Below are positions 40,571 to 49,439 of a stretch of DNA of 64,000 bases, in pieces. How positions within the stretch are numbered: the stretch's first letter is position 1; each line of letters begins with the position of its first letter. The position numbers and the translations under genes are program-made. Source of the DNA: Prevotella sp. (GTDB lineage: Bacteria; Bacteroidota; Bacteroidia; Bacteroidales; Bacteroidaceae); NCBI GenBank assembly GCA_016287755.1, contig JAEEWT010000004.1, positions 62,001-126,000 on the forward strand, in the 5' to 3' direction. The notes under the pieces are model-generated. The model had not been told where the DNA came from. It searched no databases and worked only from the letters and a program-made list of their open reading frames with translations.

Positions 40571-41593
40571 GTGGATAAGGTTGCGATTGTTATACTGAAC
40601 TGGAACGGTGTGAAGATGCTGTCGAAGTACATGGATACACTGCTGGAACATTCCCGTGGTGAGGCTGTGGTGTATGTAGCCGACAATGCCTCGACGGATG
40701 AGTCGATACCCTTCCTCAAGGAACGCTATCCTGAGGTGCGACTCATTCAGCTGGAGAAGAACTGGGGCTTTGCCGACGGCTATAACAAGGCATTGCAACA
40801 GGTGGAGGCTACCTATTACGTCATCTTGAACAGTGATGTGGAGGTGACACCCCATTGGCTGGAACCCCTCATCAGCTTCATGGACAGTCATGAAGAGGTG
40901 GCAGCCTGTCAGCCGAAACTGCTGTCGGTGGCCAACAGGAATGCCTTTGAATATGCAGGTGCCTGCGGTGGTTTCATCGACAAATACGGCTATCCGTTCT
41001 GTCGGGGCCGACTCTTTGACAGTGTGGAAGATGATCACGGACAGTATGACTACACCTGTGAGGTGATGTGGGCCACGGGTGCCTGTTTGGTAATCCGCGC
41101 CGACGACTATTGGAAGGCAAAGGGTTTTGACGGACGGTTCTTCGCACATAACGAGGAGATCGATCTGTGCTGGCGCCTGCGGATGATGGGACGGAAGGTG
41201 TATTGCATCCCAGAGAGCAAGGTGTTCCATGTAGGTGGCGGTACACTACCCAAGGGAAATCCGATGAAGACCTACCTGAATTTCCGCAATAACCTGACCA
41301 TGTTGTATAAGAACTTGCCCGACAAGGAGTTGCGACATGTGATGCGCTGGCGGTGGGTGCTCGACTATGTGGCGGCCTACGAAACGCTACTGGTGAACAG
41401 GAATGTGGGCGACTTCAAGGCCATCTACCGGGCACGGCGTGATTTCAAGCGGTGGAAGAAAGACTTCAAGGCCGACCGTGATGAACTGCAGCAGAGCAGA
41501 GTGATGCCCGTGGTGGCTGAACGCAGACCGATCAGTCTGCTGTGGCAGTATTATATCAAAGGTAAACGACGGTTCTCGGAGCTGCCCAGATAA
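40571..41593 (+). CDS. Family 2 glycosyltransferase
   Basis: A 340-residue GT-A enzyme. It starts with VAIVILNWNGVKML, has ADNASTDESIPFLKERYPEV and the metal-binding YYVILNSDVEVTPHWLEPL (DxD-like), and carries NEEIDLCWRLRMMGRKVYCI as the acceptor/catalytic ED region. It resembles rhamnosyl- or dTDP-sugar-type GT2 enzymes. Start is a GTG at 40571; no in-frame ATG fits. It follows mtaB by 17 bases. Confidence 0.88.
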   Translation: MDKVAIVILNWNGVKMLSKYMDTLLEHSRGEAVVYVADNASTDESIPFLKERYPEVRLIQLEKNWGFADGYNKALQQVEATYYVILNSDVEVTPHWLEPLISFMDSHEEVAACQPKLLSVANRNAFEYAGACGGFIDKYGYPFCRGRLFDSVEDDHGQYDYTCEVMWATGACLVIRADDYWKAKGFDGRFFAHNEEIDLCWRLRMMGRKVYCIPESKVFHVGGGTLPKGNPMKTYLNFRNNLTMLYKNLPDKELRHVMRWRWVLDYVAAYETLLVNRNVGDFKAIYRARRDFKRWKKDFKADRDELQQSRVMPVVAERRPISLLWQYYIKGKRRFSELPR

Positions 41594-41612
41594 CGTTTCT
41601 ATAAGGGTGTTG

Positions 41613-41629
41613 TTGGCACACTTTTTGCT
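41613..41629 (+). promoter_or_regulatory. Sigma-54 type promoter
   Basis: TTGGCACACTTTTTGCT at 41613-41629 matches the sigma-54 consensus TGGCAC-N5-TTGC, with GG (41615-41616) and GC (41627-41628) exactly ten bases apart. Transcription would begin near 41640, directly before an AAAGGAG ribosome-binding site at 41643-41649 and the ATG at 41658. Confidence 0.75.
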
Positions 41630-41657
41630 GTCATCCTTTTAGAAAGGAGAAACGATT

Positions 41658-42323
41658 ATGGCATTTATTGACTATTACAAGATTTTAGGTGTTACGAAGG
41701 ATATTCCGCAGAAGGATGTGAAGAAGGCTTATCTGAAAAGAGCTAAGCAGTTCCATCCCGATCTGCATCCTGACGATCCCAAGGCCAAGGCGAAATTCCA
41801 GGCCTTGTCGGAGGCGTATGATGTGATAGGCGATCCTGTGAAACGAAAGAAATATGACCAGTATGGCGAGCGCTGGAAAGAGATGGATGCGATGAACCAG
41901 CAGGGTGGAGGCTTTAACTGGTCGCAGCAGGGCGGCTCACCGTTCGAGGGCTTCGACTTCAGTACCTTCAATGGTAGCGGTGGCTTCAGCAGCTTCTTCC
42001 AGGATCTGTTCGGTGGAGGAAGGAAAACGCGGGCCCAAGGCTTCGGTCGTCAGAGCAGCGGCGAGATGAACGCCACGGTGAACATCGATCTCTATACGGC
42101 CCTGCTCGGTGGTGAGGTGATGCTCCAGTTGAGTACGGGCGCGAAGATCAAACTGAAGGTAAAGCCGGAGACGCAGCCTGGAACGAGAGTACGACTGAGA
42201 GGGAAGGGATACGACCGCGGTGACGGTACGTTTGGCGATCTGATCATTACCTATCAGGTGCAGTTGCCAACCCATCTTTCCGACCGTCAGCGAGACCTGT
42301 TGCGGCAGATGCAGGCGGGATAA
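41658..42323 (+). CDS. Short DnaJ/CbpA-like co-chaperone
   Basis: A 221-residue J-domain protein. The J domain (residues 1-70) has DYYKILGV and the HPD motif in [11 protein letters not shown], which stimulates DnaK. A Gly/Phe-rich linker follows ([19 protein letters not shown]) and then one C-terminal beta domain ending in [17 protein letters not shown]. There is no zinc-finger region and one of the two usual substrate-binding domains is reduced or missing (CbpA is about 300 residues). A clear Shine-Dalgarno sequence (AAAGGAG) and a sigma-54 promoter precede it. Confidence 0.88.
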   Translation: MAFIDYYKILGVTKDIPQKDVKKAYLKRAKQFHPDLHPDDPKAKAKFQALSEAYDVIGDPVKRKKYDQYGERWKEMDAMNQQGGGFNWSQQGGSPFEGFDFSTFNGSGGFSSFFQDLFGGGRKTRAQGFGRQSSGEMNATVNIDLYTALLGGEVMLQLSTGAKIKLKVKPETQPGTRVRLRGKGYDRGDGTFGDLIITYQVQLPTHLSDRQRDLLRQMQAG

Positions 42324-42390
42324 GTGTTAAAAAATCCTTATGCTTTTCATAAATATTCCCCCAATATGCTACTTTCTTCCCGAAAAGTAG

Positions 42391-42398
42391 TACCTTTG
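42391..42398 (+). promoter_or_regulatory. Promoter -7 element of rpsP
   Basis: TACCTTTG at 42391-42398 matches TAnnTTTG. The -33 box is not clear. The leader to the ATG at 42469 is about 65 bases, with CACGAGATGGTAG, the same word as in the gene near 42551. Confidence 0.6.
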
Positions 42399-42468
42399 CA
42401 GCCGCTATCACGAGATGGTAGCATGAGATTCAAATTTAATAATTTATTTACAATTAAACAATTACAAA

Positions 42469-43005
42469 ATGGCAACAAAAATCAGATTGCAGCGCGGCGG
42501 TCGCAAAGGCTATGCTTTCTACAGCATCGTGATCGCTGATGCGAGAGCACCACGAGATGGTAGATTTACTGAGAAGATTGGTACTTACAACCCTAACACC
42601 AATCCCGCCACAGTAGATTTGAATTTCGACCGTGCACTCTACTGGGTAGAGGTAGGCGCTCAGCCTACAGACACCGTTCGTAACATCCTGAAGAAGGAAG
42701 GTGTTTATATGATGAAGCATCTCCGCACAGGTGTGAAGAAGGGCGCTTTCGACGAGGCTGCTGCTCAGAAGAAGTTCGATGCATGGAAAGATGAGAAAGT
42801 CAAGGGCTTTGACGCTGTTCGTCAGCAGGTAGAGAAGGCTAAGAAAGAAGCTGCTGCCAAGGAGCTCGAGGCTGAGAAGAAGATTAACGAGGCTATTGCC
42901 CAGAAGGTGGCTGAGAAGAAGGCCGCTGCTGCTGCCGCTCAGGCAGAGGCAGAAGCACCTGCAGAGGAAGCTGCTCCCGCTGAGGAGGCACCCGCAGAGG
43001 CTTAA
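42469..43005 (+). CDS. rpsP: 30S ribosomal protein S16 with extended tail
   Basis: A 178-residue S16. The conserved core occupies residues 1-80 ([59 protein letters not shown]). The rest is a Lys/Glu/Ala-rich helical part and a tail of Ala-Glu-Pro repeats, as usual in Bacteroidetes S16 but absent from E. coli (82 residues). It is a component of the small ribosomal subunit. Confidence 0.96.
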   Translation: MATKIRLQRGGRKGYAFYSIVIADARAPRDGRFTEKIGTYNPNTNPATVDLNFDRALYWVEVGAQPTDTVRNILKKEGVYMMKHLRTGVKKGAFDEAAAQKKFDAWKDEKVKGFDAVRQQVEKAKKEAAAKELEAEKKINEAIAQKVAEKKAAAAAAQAEAEAPAEEAAPAEEAPAEA

Positions 43006-43059
43006 TCTTTTTGTAAACAGGAAATGAGGAGGCAGGCGTTAGCCATGCCTCTTTCTTTT

Positions 43060-43091
43060 TCCCTCCACTCTCCACATTCCACTCTCCACAA
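43060..43091. repeat. CTCCACTCTCCACATTCCAC simple repeat
   Basis: Three CCACTCTCCAC-like units lie between rpsP and the next gene. The complementary GTGGAGTG words occur inside mtaB at 39552-39589, where they are coding. Confidence 0.7.
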
Positions 43092-43099
43092 TCTTTACC

Positions 43100-44257
43100 A
43101 TGCACATCGTTGAGATCCCTTCTTTCTTCCCGCCTTATGGGGGTGAGTTCTGTTTGGAACAGTCGAAGGCCCTCCGTTCCTTGGGACATGAGGTGCGGAT
43201 CATCAGTAATGTGCAGTTATCCGTAAAAAAGAGTCCGAAAGATTATCTCACATTCCCGTATCGCCGTCGTTTCACGGAGATGCAGGGCGTTCCCGTCTAT
43301 CAGTCGTATATGCGCGGTCTTCCGCTGATGATTCGTCCCAATGTGCAACGTTGGGTGAAGATTGTCAGACAGATGTTCAAGGAATACGAGAAGCAATATG
43401 GTCGTCCTGATATTCTGCATGCCCATTGTGCCAAATGGGCTGGGTATGCTGCCATGCTGATTGGAGAAGAGGAGGGCATACCATATGTGGTGACCGAGCA
43501 TTTGTCGTTGATGGCACTGAAGGAGGAGTTCGGCGAAGATACCGCCCATGCATGGCAGATTCCTTTGCTGCGCAAGGTGTATGAGCATGCAGAACGGGTA
43601 ATTCCTGTTGCTGAGGAAGTGGTGGATGACCTGTCCCCGTTATTTGGAAAGGATTATCGGTGGACGGCCATTTCGAACATGATTGATGTGGATTTCTTCT
43701 CCTATCGTCGTCGCGAAGATAAGAAAGACCGTCCGTTCCGTTTTGTCTGTCTGGGGAAATTTGTACGCCGCAAGGGATATGATGTCTTGTTCAAGGCTTT
43801 CCAACAGGTTCATGACCAGCATCCGCAAACCGAATTGTTTATTGCCGGTGAAGGAACAGATGGAAATGCATGTCGCCAGTTGTTCAGTCATCTGTCGTGT
43901 GCCCCGCATATCCATCCTTGTGGGAACCTTGACAAACAGGCGGTCAGGGATTTGCTGTATCAGAGTGATGCCTTGGTACTGGCCACCCGCGATGAAACCC
44001 AAGGACTGGTGTTGCTGGAGGCCATGAGCACGGGTATTCCCGTGGTAACGACGGAGGCTGTACCGCAGAACGTCAGGATCGACAAGGGATGTTATGTGGC
44101 TCCCGTAGATGATGCAGCCACTATTGCCGATAAGATGTGTGAGGTGATGCAGCTGTCTGATGGGGAAGGGGAGGTCTTCTCAAGAATTGTTGCCGAGAAG
44201 GTGTCGCCCCAAGTGATTGCTTCCCAGTTGGAAACGGTGTTGCGGGATTGTATGTAA
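43100..44257 (+). CDS. Family 4 glycosyltransferase
   Basis: A 385-residue GT-B enzyme. The N-terminal domain starts MHIVEIPSFFPPYGGEFCLE and contains DILHAHCAKWAGYAAM; the C-terminal domain has FVCLGKFVRRKGYDVLFKAF, LFIAGEGTDGNAC and the nucleotide-sugar region LVLLEAMSTGIPVVTTEAVP with the E-x7-E motif. It probably acts on a cell-surface glycan. It converges with the next gene on the opposite strand, two bases apart. Confidence 0.9.
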   Translation: MHIVEIPSFFPPYGGEFCLEQSKALRSLGHEVRIISNVQLSVKKSPKDYLTFPYRRRFTEMQGVPVYQSYMRGLPLMIRPNVQRWVKIVRQMFKEYEKQYGRPDILHAHCAKWAGYAAMLIGEEEGIPYVVTEHLSLMALKEEFGEDTAHAWQIPLLRKVYEHAERVIPVAEEVVDDLSPLFGKDYRWTAISNMIDVDFFSYRRREDKKDRPFRFVCLGKFVRRKGYDVLFKAFQQVHDQHPQTELFIAGEGTDGNACRQLFSHLSCAPHIHPCGNLDKQAVRDLLYQSDALVLATRDETQGLVLLEAMSTGIPVVTTEAVPQNVRIDKGCYVAPVDDAATIADKMCEVMQLSDGEGEVFSRIVAEKVSPQVIASQLETVLRDCM

Positions 44258-44259
44258 TC

Positions 44260-45366
44260 CTACCGCAACAGCGAAGCATAGAACGCCTCGTACTGCTCTG
44301 CCACTTTCCGGTAGTCGTGATGGCGCCGCACATATTTCACGCTCTGTCGTTTCAGTTCTGGAATACGCTCCGGATGCATAATGAGATTCTCCACTTCTTG
44401 TTCCACACTCTCGGCCGTAGGCAGGACATTGATGATGGGTCGCAGCTCGTCCTCATGAAGAATCTCGTAGTTCTCAGGTTCGCCTCCTCCGATGTCGATA
44501 ATCCCTTTCGACATGGCTAACAGAGAGTTCATGGAGGGCGTATAGCTGTAGAGCTGATCAAGGATAGCATCGCTACCGTTCATCAGTTGCTGGTATTCGG
44601 CAAAGGGAACGCTAACCGCCTTCACCAGTTCCATCTTGTCGGGATGTCTCTCCAAGACCTTTTCTGCCGCAGGAAGCATGATGTCGGTTCCTTTATAGTC
44701 GCTTCGCTGCGCATCAATGCCGATGAATATCCGGGTTTTCGTATGGTCCTTTTCTGTGATGGGCGTCTGTTCCGACGGCATCTCTATGGGCAGGGGAATA
44801 AAGGTAGTCTTATTAGGGAACAAGGGCTGATAAACCGCCATATACTCATACAGACAAGCCACGATACCGTCGCAGTCGTCGGCAATCATTTTCGTCAGTC
44901 GTTCGTGCGATGTTCCCACCCATACATCGAGCAGTCGGGTGGAGGCGGGATCGGTTCTCACCTCATCGCCTATATTATGGTCGCTATACCGTAGCGGTTT
45001 TTTCTCCATACAGGTTCTGGCCCAGATGGAATCCTCGCCGAAGGCCCCGAGCACCACCTTTTTATTATGTTTGCGCAGGTAGCGGTAGATGGGGAACAGA
45101 CGTTCCGGTCGGACATCAAAGAAAATGGGATTGATGAGCTGAACGATATCATACCCGCGTAGCTTGGGCAGGGTTGCCCATACATGCATCAGGTACCTGA
45201 TCCCCTCAAGATGAGAGGACGAATGTCTTACCAATGAGATATCACGGGGGTAGTTGCGCCATCCGTTACCGTTGGACACCACCGTCACCTCATGTCCCCT
45301 ATCCTTCAGTCCTTTACCCAAAGTGGCGTGCAGACCGCTGTAATCGTTGAGCAGCAGGATTTTCAT
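44260..45366 (-). CDS. GT-B type glycosyltransferase
   Basis: A 368-residue protein with the GT-B beginning KILLLNDYSGLHATLGKGLK and a second domain containing KTRIFIGIDAQRSDYKGTDI, MLPAAEKVLERHPDKMELVK and LAMSKGIIDIGGGEPENYEI. The family is distant from GT4 and the donor is unknown. I chose the ATG at 45366, which overlaps the stop of the preceding gene in an ATGA; an in-frame ATG four codons earlier is also possible. Confidence 0.8.
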   Translation of the reverse strand: MKILLLNDYSGLHATLGKGLKDRGHEVTVVSNGNGWRNYPRDISLVRHSSSHLEGIRYLMHVWATLPKLRGYDIVQLINPIFFDVRPERLFPIYRYLRKHNKKVVLGAFGEDSIWARTCMEKKPLRYSDHNIGDEVRTDPASTRLLDVWVGTSHERLTKMIADDCDGIVACLYEYMAVYQPLFPNKTTFIPLPIEMPSEQTPITEKDHTKTRIFIGIDAQRSDYKGTDIMLPAAEKVLERHPDKMELVKAVSVPFAEYQQLMNGSDAILDQLYSYTPSMNSLLAMSKGIIDIGGGEPENYEILHEDELRPIINVLPTAESVEQEVENLIMHPERIPELKRQSVKYVRRHHDYRKVAEQYEAFYASLLR

Positions 45367-46352
45367 CTTTCTTTCCATAACAAGGGTAGGATGCGCATGA
45401 GGATTTTCCGTCCAGTCTTACTGTTGGTCATCTTGCGGAACCATTTGTATTTCTGCGTGTAATCGCGGGCGGGCAAGGGGAACATCCCACATTTCTGCAG
45501 TCGGGTGAGACGCTCCTCCAGCTGTTGCTCACTGTGGGTGAGCATGATGATGTTATAGATATAGTCCATGGTGAGCTGGGCCACACGTCGCTGCAGGGCG
45601 ATCCTCTCTGACGAAGCGAGGGTGTTGGCCAGGTGGTCGAGCTGCCTGATGACATATTCCGCATCGTCCAGACGCTTGATTTTCCATTGGGTATCATCGT
45701 TATGAACGATGGAATTCTCACGAACACGATAGTAGTAGGCACAAGTGTCGGTACTATATATCGTATCGGCGCGGAGAATCAGCTGGGGTGTGAACTCCTC
45801 ATCCTCATGCAGCAAATGAGGCGTGAACCGCAGCTCTCCTAAGGTCTTCCTGCTGAACACATAACCGCAGGCCGATGCCCGCAGGTTGTTGTGGTGCATA
45901 TACTCGGTGCCGCTTACGGGTCCTTCGAACAGATAGGGCGTGTCAACATCGGTTCCTTCACGAGTGAAATTGAAGATCACCATGTCGGGCGATTCCTTCC
46001 GTAAGATGCTCAGGCAATGCTCGTAGCCACCCTTGATAAGACAGTCGTCGGCATCAATGAACTGAATGTACCGACCCTTGCTGATGTCAACACCTACATT
46101 ACGGGCCGTGCTGAGTCCTTGGTTATGCTGGCGCAGGTAGATCACCTCATCGCGGTAGTCGATAATCTCGTTCAGTGGGGTGATGTCCGACCCGTCATCA
46201 ATCAGGATAATCTCACGCTCTTCCGACTGTAACGGGAGCTGCATGATGCTCCCGATGCATTCATGGAGCATGTCAACGGGCAGATTATAATAGGTGATGA
46301 TGAAACTCACCAAAGGTGCCTGGTTTTGATAGTTGGCTGATGACTCGTTCAT
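45363..46352 (-). CDS. Family 2 glycosyltransferase
   Basis: A 329-residue GT-A enzyme beginning with VSFIITYYNLPVDMLHECIG, then ILIDDGSDITPLNEI, LSTARNVGVDISKGRYIQFI and DADDCL, the metal-binding site. LHEDEEFTPQLIL follows as acceptor region. It is the first gene of a two-gene minus-strand operon with its own promoter and is coupled to the GT-B gene by a four-base overlap. Confidence 0.9.
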   Translation of the reverse strand: MNESSANYQNQAPLVSFIITYYNLPVDMLHECIGSIMQLPLQSEEREIILIDDGSDITPLNEIIDYRDEVIYLRQHNQGLSTARNVGVDISKGRYIQFIDADDCLIKGGYEHCLSILRKESPDMVIFNFTREGTDVDTPYLFEGPVSGTEYMHHNNLRASACGYVFSRKTLGELRFTPHLLHEDEEFTPQLILRADTIYSTDTCAYYYRVRENSIVHNDDTQWKIKRLDDAEYVIRQLDHLANTLASSERIALQRRVAQLTMDYIYNIIMLTHSEQQLEERLTRLQKCGMFPLPARDYTQKYKWFRKMTNSKTGRKILMRILPLLWKER

Positions 46353-46371
46353 ATGACCTTAGCTTTTGTTG

Positions 46372-46402
46372 CAAAGGTACGAATAAACGAGTAAAATGCA
46401 AA
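46372..46402 (-). promoter_or_regulatory. Promoter of the minus-strand glycosyltransferase pair
   Basis: Minus-strand TTTG (46402-46399) and TACCTTTG (46379-46372) are 19 bases apart. The start codon at 46352 follows after 19 bases. Confidence 0.8.
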
Positions 46403-46438
46403 AGGAAAGATTACTTTTCTTTTCATTTTCGAGTGGAA

Positions 46439-46462
46439 GTACTTTCGGCGTAGCCAAAGTAC
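46439..46462. repeat. GTACTTT hairpin
   Basis: GTACTTT-C-GGC and GCC-A-AAGTAC form a stem with a three-base loop. It lies in the spacer between divergent genes and has no T-run. Its ACTTTCGG start resembles that of the 58-base element, but the remainder differs. Confidence 0.6.
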
Positions 46463-46525
46463 GGATAAGTGAGCACAAAACAAAAGAAAATTTATAATAA
46501 ATCACCAATTGATTCGTTTTATTGT

Positions 46526-47974
46526 ATGAGCATGGACAATAATACCAATAGCAGCTATCATCATATCCTGAAATACACCAGTTTGTTTGGCAGTATTCAG
46601 GCCTTGAACATCTTCATCGGTCTGGTGCGAAACAAGTTGGTAGCACTGATTCTCGGTCCGGGCGGCATCGGTTTGATGTCGCTCTTCAATAGTGCCATTG
46701 CTTTATTGTCGAATGCCACCAACTTAGGGATTGCCACCAGCTCGGTCAAGACCTTGTCGGAACTGTATGAGAAAGGGGATGAAGAGCAGGTGAAGAGGCA
46801 TGTCCGTGTGATTCGTCAATGGGCCTTGGCAACAGCTGTCATCGGCTTTTTCGCATGTGCCTTAGCCGGTCCGCTACTGAACAATTTCTCTTTCACTTGG
46901 GGAAACCACGTGAAGCATTTCGTGCTGTTGGCACCTACCGTTGCCATGTTGGCCATCACTGGAGGAGAAACGGCTATATTGAAGTCTGCCAGGAGGTTAA
47001 GGAATTTGGCTAAGGTTTCTGTTTGGAACGTGTTCCTGGCTTTGGTCTTTACTACACCCATCATTTATTTCTATGGACAGAAGGGTATCATCCCCACCAT
47101 CACGCTGATTACCTTCACGCAGATGCTGTTGACGATACGCTACTCTCACCGGGTATTTCCTTGGTCGTTTCATTTTGAACGAAGCTTGTGGAGCGAAGGA
47201 CTCCCCATGATCCGTCTGGGTATTGCCTTTGTCGTGGCTGGTGTCTTTGGCAGCGGGGCCGACTTCCTGATCCGTGCTTCCCTGAACAACATCGCTTCCC
47301 TGAACATGTTGGGCTTGTACAATGCCGGTTTTATGATGTCGGTGACCTATGCGGGAATGGTCTTCACTTCCATGGAAACGGACTACTACCCACGTTTGGC
47401 TGCCGTCGGTCGTGATGTACATCAGATGAGTAACACGGTGAATCATCAGGTAGAGGTGTCGTTGTTGATGATTTCTCCGCTGTTGGTGGCCTTCAGCATC
47501 GGTGCACCGATCATCGTACAGCTGTTGTATAGTAAGGAGTTCCTCGACGTGGTACCGATGATACAAATTACCGTTCTGGCCATGTACCTCCGTGCCATGA
47601 AACTCCCTGTTGCCTATCTTACCTTGGCCAAGGGCGACTCCAAGTCGTACCTCTTCCTGGAAGCCTACAGCGCCGTGGTGATGGTGATTGCTGTGGTGGG
47701 CGGCTATATGCTGTTCGGACTGCCTGGTACGGGTGCGGGATTGCTGGTTACCGGACTGATTGACATCATTGTGGTCAATATCTTCACGCGGTATAAGTAC
47801 CATTACAAGGTATCTTCCACCGTGTTCCGTTTCGCCAAGTACCAGTTGCCGATAGCCTTGGCGGTGTATGCCATTACCTGTTGGCTCCATGGCTGGCTGT
47901 ATTGGGCATCGGGAATCGTCATGGGATTGCTGAGTCTGTGGATCTCTTTCCGACTGTTCCGACAGGCTCGCTGA
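46526..47974 (+). CDS. O-antigen translocase (Wzx/WzxE-like), second flippase
   Basis: A 482-residue protein with about 12 membrane segments and the RfbX/WzxE-like start HHILKYTSLFGSIQALNIFI, then GLVRNKLVALILGPGGIGLM and ATNLGIATSSVKTLSELYEKG. It flips lipid-linked sugars such as enterobacterial common antigen or O-antigen units. I chose the ATG at 46526; a GTG at 46469 is in frame but adds 19 charged residues. It is not adjacent to a polymerase gene. Confidence 0.88.
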   Translation: MSMDNNTNSSYHHILKYTSLFGSIQALNIFIGLVRNKLVALILGPGGIGLMSLFNSAIALLSNATNLGIATSSVKTLSELYEKGDEEQVKRHVRVIRQWALATAVIGFFACALAGPLLNNFSFTWGNHVKHFVLLAPTVAMLAITGGETAILKSARRLRNLAKVSVWNVFLALVFTTPIIYFYGQKGIIPTITLITFTQMLLTIRYSHRVFPWSFHFERSLWSEGLPMIRLGIAFVVAGVFGSGADFLIRASLNNIASLNMLGLYNAGFMMSVTYAGMVFTSMETDYYPRLAAVGRDVHQMSNTVNHQVEVSLLMISPLLVAFSIGAPIIVQLLYSKEFLDVVPMIQITVLAMYLRAMKLPVAYLTLAKGDSKSYLFLEAYSAVVMVIAVVGGYMLFGLPGTGAGLLVTGLIDIIVVNIFTRYKYHYKVSSTVFRFAKYQLPIALAVYAITCWLHGWLYWASGIVMGLLSLWISFRLFRQAR

Positions 47975-48025
47975 CATTTTTTTCTAATAATTCTTAATAA
48001 TCACTTGTTTTTCTTTTTTCTTTTG

Positions 48026-48033
48026 TATCTTTG
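48026..48033 (+). promoter_or_regulatory. Promoter -7 element of the nhaD-like gene
   Basis: TATCTTTG at 48026-48033 matches TAnnTTTG, 23 bases before the start codon. The -33 region is T-rich with no exact TTTG at the right distance. Confidence 0.65.
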
Positions 48034-48055
48034 TCGCTAAAACAAGGATAAGGGA

Positions 48056-49402
48056 ATGACACTGATCATTGTAACGATATTACTCATCGGTTATGTGCTG
48101 ATAGCTACCAGTAGCATGACGAAGATCAACAAAGCGGCAGCCGCCATCTTTGCTGGTACGGTGGGGTGGGTGCTCTATATCTGTTATGGCTCTGACTTCG
48201 TGATGAGTCAGCACCCCAGCGAGTATATCGACTTCCTGGGCGGTGCCAGTCCTACGAGCGTTGCCGTGAAAGAATACATCTCGCAGAACGTCTTCCTGAA
48301 GTATGTGGGGCGTGGTGCGGAGATTGTCTTGTTCCTGTTGGCTACCATGACCATCGTGGAGGTGCTGAACAATAATGGATGTTTCGACTTCCTCAAGCAG
48401 ATGTTGCGCACACGCAAGAGCAAGAAGCTGCTGTGGGTGATGACGATGATCACCTTTGTGATCTCGGCCAACCTCGATAACCTTACGGTCACAACGATGA
48501 TGTTAGTGATGATGCACGAGATCGTGCCGAGTCGTCGGCAACGGATGATCTATGGCTCAGCTATTGTGATTGCAGCCAGTTGTGGTGGTGCACTGACGGT
48601 GATTGGTGACCCGATGGGACTGGTGCTCTGGACAAAGGGGGCTGTAACCGCTACGAACTTCTCTATTTCGTTAGCAGTGCCTTGTCTGATCTCGTGGCTG
48701 CTGCCCACCTGGTGGCTGTCGCGCATGCTGCCCGAGCGAATTGATTCTCAGTGGACATCGATGCCCTACCGTGGCGACGATACGAACCTGAAGGTGTGGC
48801 AGCGCCTGCTGATGCTGATCGTAGGCATCGGCGGTCTGTGGTTCATCCCTTCCTTCCGTGCCATCACCAAGCTCAGTCCGTTCCTCGGAGCCCTGTGTGT
48901 ACTGGCTGTTCTGTGGATCGTGAACGAGGTGGTGAACCGTAAGCTGATGAATGTGGAGCAGATGATTCAACGGCGTACACCGCGGGTACTCCAGTATGGT
49001 GTTCTCCAGCTGATGCTCTATGTAATGGGAGTTATACTGGCTCTCGGCGTGGTACAGGAAACGGGCGCCATTGCCTGGCTATCACGACAGTGTAGTCAGT
49101 ATATCCATCATGTATGGGTGTTCGGTATCTTGTCAGGATGTATCAGTACATTGCTTGATACCTTCGCTACCTCCATGAGCTTCTTCTCGCTATACCCCTC
49201 GTTACCCGAGAACGATTTATTCTATAAGATCGTGGCGTACAGCTCGTCGATGGGTGGTACTATTCTCCTGTTAGGAAGTGTAAGCGGATTGGCCCTGATG
49301 AAGATGGAGCATATTCATGTGGGATGGTATCTGAAGAATGTGGGGTGGGTGGTCATCCTTTCCTGGATTCTCGGTACGCTCGCCCTGTGTCTGCTGGGCT
49401 GA
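48056..49402 (+). CDS. NhaD-type Na+/H+ antiporter
   Basis: A 448-residue inner-membrane protein with about 12 hydrophobic segments. It carries family motifs VISANLDNLTVTTMMLVMM (transport-site Asp-Asn) and SAIVIAASCGGALTVIGDPM, and the C-terminal DTFATSMSFFSLYP. NhaD exports sodium in exchange for protons. Many Bacteroidales annotate it near pfkA-like genes, as here, but linkage to pfkA (37 bases downstream) may simply be shared transcription. Confidence 0.88.
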   Translation: MTLIIVTILLIGYVLIATSSMTKINKAAAAIFAGTVGWVLYICYGSDFVMSQHPSEYIDFLGGASPTSVAVKEYISQNVFLKYVGRGAEIVLFLLATMTIVEVLNNNGCFDFLKQMLRTRKSKKLLWVMTMITFVISANLDNLTVTTMMLVMMHEIVPSRRQRMIYGSAIVIAASCGGALTVIGDPMGLVLWTKGAVTATNFSISLAVPCLISWLLPTWWLSRMLPERIDSQWTSMPYRGDDTNLKVWQRLLMLIVGIGGLWFIPSFRAITKLSPFLGALCVLAVLWIVNEVVNRKLMNVEQMIQRRTPRVLQYGVLQLMLYVMGVILALGVVQETGAIAWLSRQCSQYIHHVWVFGILSGCISTLLDTFATSMSFFSLYPSLPENDLFYKIVAYSSSMGGTILLLGSVSGLALMKMEHIHVGWYLKNVGWVVILSWILGTLALCLLG

Positions 49403-49439
49403 TCTTAGAAACAAAACATAGTATATATATAAAAGGTAT

